NCBI GenBank assembly: GCA_934725535.1
Contig: CAKVBV010000098.1
Coordinates: 1-5,812, forward strand
From: an uncultured Bacteroidales bacterium
GTDB lineage: Bacteria > Bacteroidota > Bacteroidia > Bacteroidales > Paludibacteraceae
Direction of reading: 5' to 3'
DNA length: 5,812 nt
Shown here piece after piece: positions 5,570 through 5,812 of this stretch. Under the pieces are notes generated by a model. It saw nothing but the letters and a program-made list of their open reading frames with translations. It had not been told where the DNA came from and did not search any database. Numbering within the stretch: the first letter of the stretch is position 1; the number at the start of each line of letters is the position of its first letter. Both the position numbers and the translations under genes were made by a program.

Positions 5570-5812
5570 TTACTTTTTTACCCACGCCTGTATCTCTTCG
5601 TATGAGGTATAGTTCAGCAGTTTGCCGTCCTCGATGTGCAGGGTGGGGTAGGTTTTGCGCAGGGCTTTGGTGCAGCCTGCAATACCGCTTCCGCCCGAGG
5701 TGGCAAATGGGATAATGGTCTTGCCGCTGAAATCGTACGCCTCAAGGAATGTGTTGATAATACGCGGTGCCACATACCACCAGACGGGGAACCCGACATA
5801 CACCGTAGTGTA
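5570..5812 (-). CDS. Flavodoxin, C-terminal part (5' end outside window)
   Basis: The last 80 codons of a flavodoxin-family protein are present, and the frame stays open to the window edge. Flavodoxins carry FMN and act as small cytosolic electron carriers. Visible family segments are VYVGFPVWWYVAPRIINTFL, the strand and loop that cover the FMN ring in this subgroup (aromatic GFPVWWY), and GKTIIPFATSGGSGI, the next strand with its Gly/Ser loop. A short C-terminal helix ends IQAWVKK. The N-terminal phosphate-binding loop (T/S-x-T-G-N-T) must lie beyond 5812 and cannot be checked. The GTG at 5803 and the ATG at 5799 (the latter in another frame) are not starts: the frame continues through them and the protein would lack half the fold. 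The best match in memory is the short Bacteroidales flavodoxin_4 type. Confidence 0.88.
   Translation of the reverse strand, partial: YTTVYVGFPVWWYVAPRIINTFLEAYDFSGKTIIPFATSGGSGIAGCTKALRKTYPTLHIEDGKLLNYTSYEEIQAWVKK

Noticed and set aside
5335..5715. 126-codon + strand frame across the dnaK upstream region and into flavodoxin
   Set aside because: It crosses the promoter candidates, the 11-bp array and the flavodoxin terminator, then runs antisense to flavodoxin, so it is very unlikely to be coding.

Overview
The window looks like chromosomal DNA of a Bacteroidales (Bacteroidota) bacterium. The DnaK has the Bacteroidales form: a GERKVGDPAKRQAITNP block, a Gram-negative-type insert in the ATPase domain and an EDVDFEEVK-like tail. 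Starts lie in A-rich DNA, mostly without Shine-Dalgarno sequences. The region upstream of dnaK contains a close match to the Bacteroides vegetative promoter (TTTG-N19-TAnnTTTG). The genus cannot be fixed from the sequence alone.

Left part, + strand. Positions 1-100 are non-coding and hold two tandem repeat blocks, an 11-bp unit in three copies and a 21-bp unit in two. They are followed by a lipoprotein-type Ntn hydrolase of the choloylglycine hydrolase / linear amide C-N hydrolase group (101-1147). A gap with two consecutive hairpins (1174-1223) leads to a polytopic membrane acyltransferase of the acyltransferase-3 family (1271-2437). A short gap with more direct repeats precedes a GNAT acetyltransferase (2548-3159, or 2515 if the longer start is used). 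The three genes share an orientation but are separated by 110-123 bp, so a single operon is possible but not shown.

Right part, - strand. A strong intrinsic terminator (3229-3267) separates the convergent GNAT and dnaK genes. dnaK (5236-3287) is complete at 649 codons, with no grpE or dnaJ beside it in the window. Upstream of it is a 333-bp gap containing overlapping candidate vegetative and sigma-54-like promoters, a 13-bp palindrome, a third 11-bp tandem repeat and the terminator of the next gene. That gene is a flavodoxin whose 3' 80 codons run off the right edge.

Functionally this is mainly housekeeping DNA (chaperone, flavodoxin) next to three acyl-transfer or amide-hydrolysis genes of unknown substrate. 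I see no mobile element, CRISPR array, RNA gene or clear new multi-gene system. The points most worth checking are the dnaK control region, the substituted phosphate loop of DnaK, the possible self-release of the lipoprotein hydrolase, and the repeated use of 11-bp tandem units in three separate gaps.
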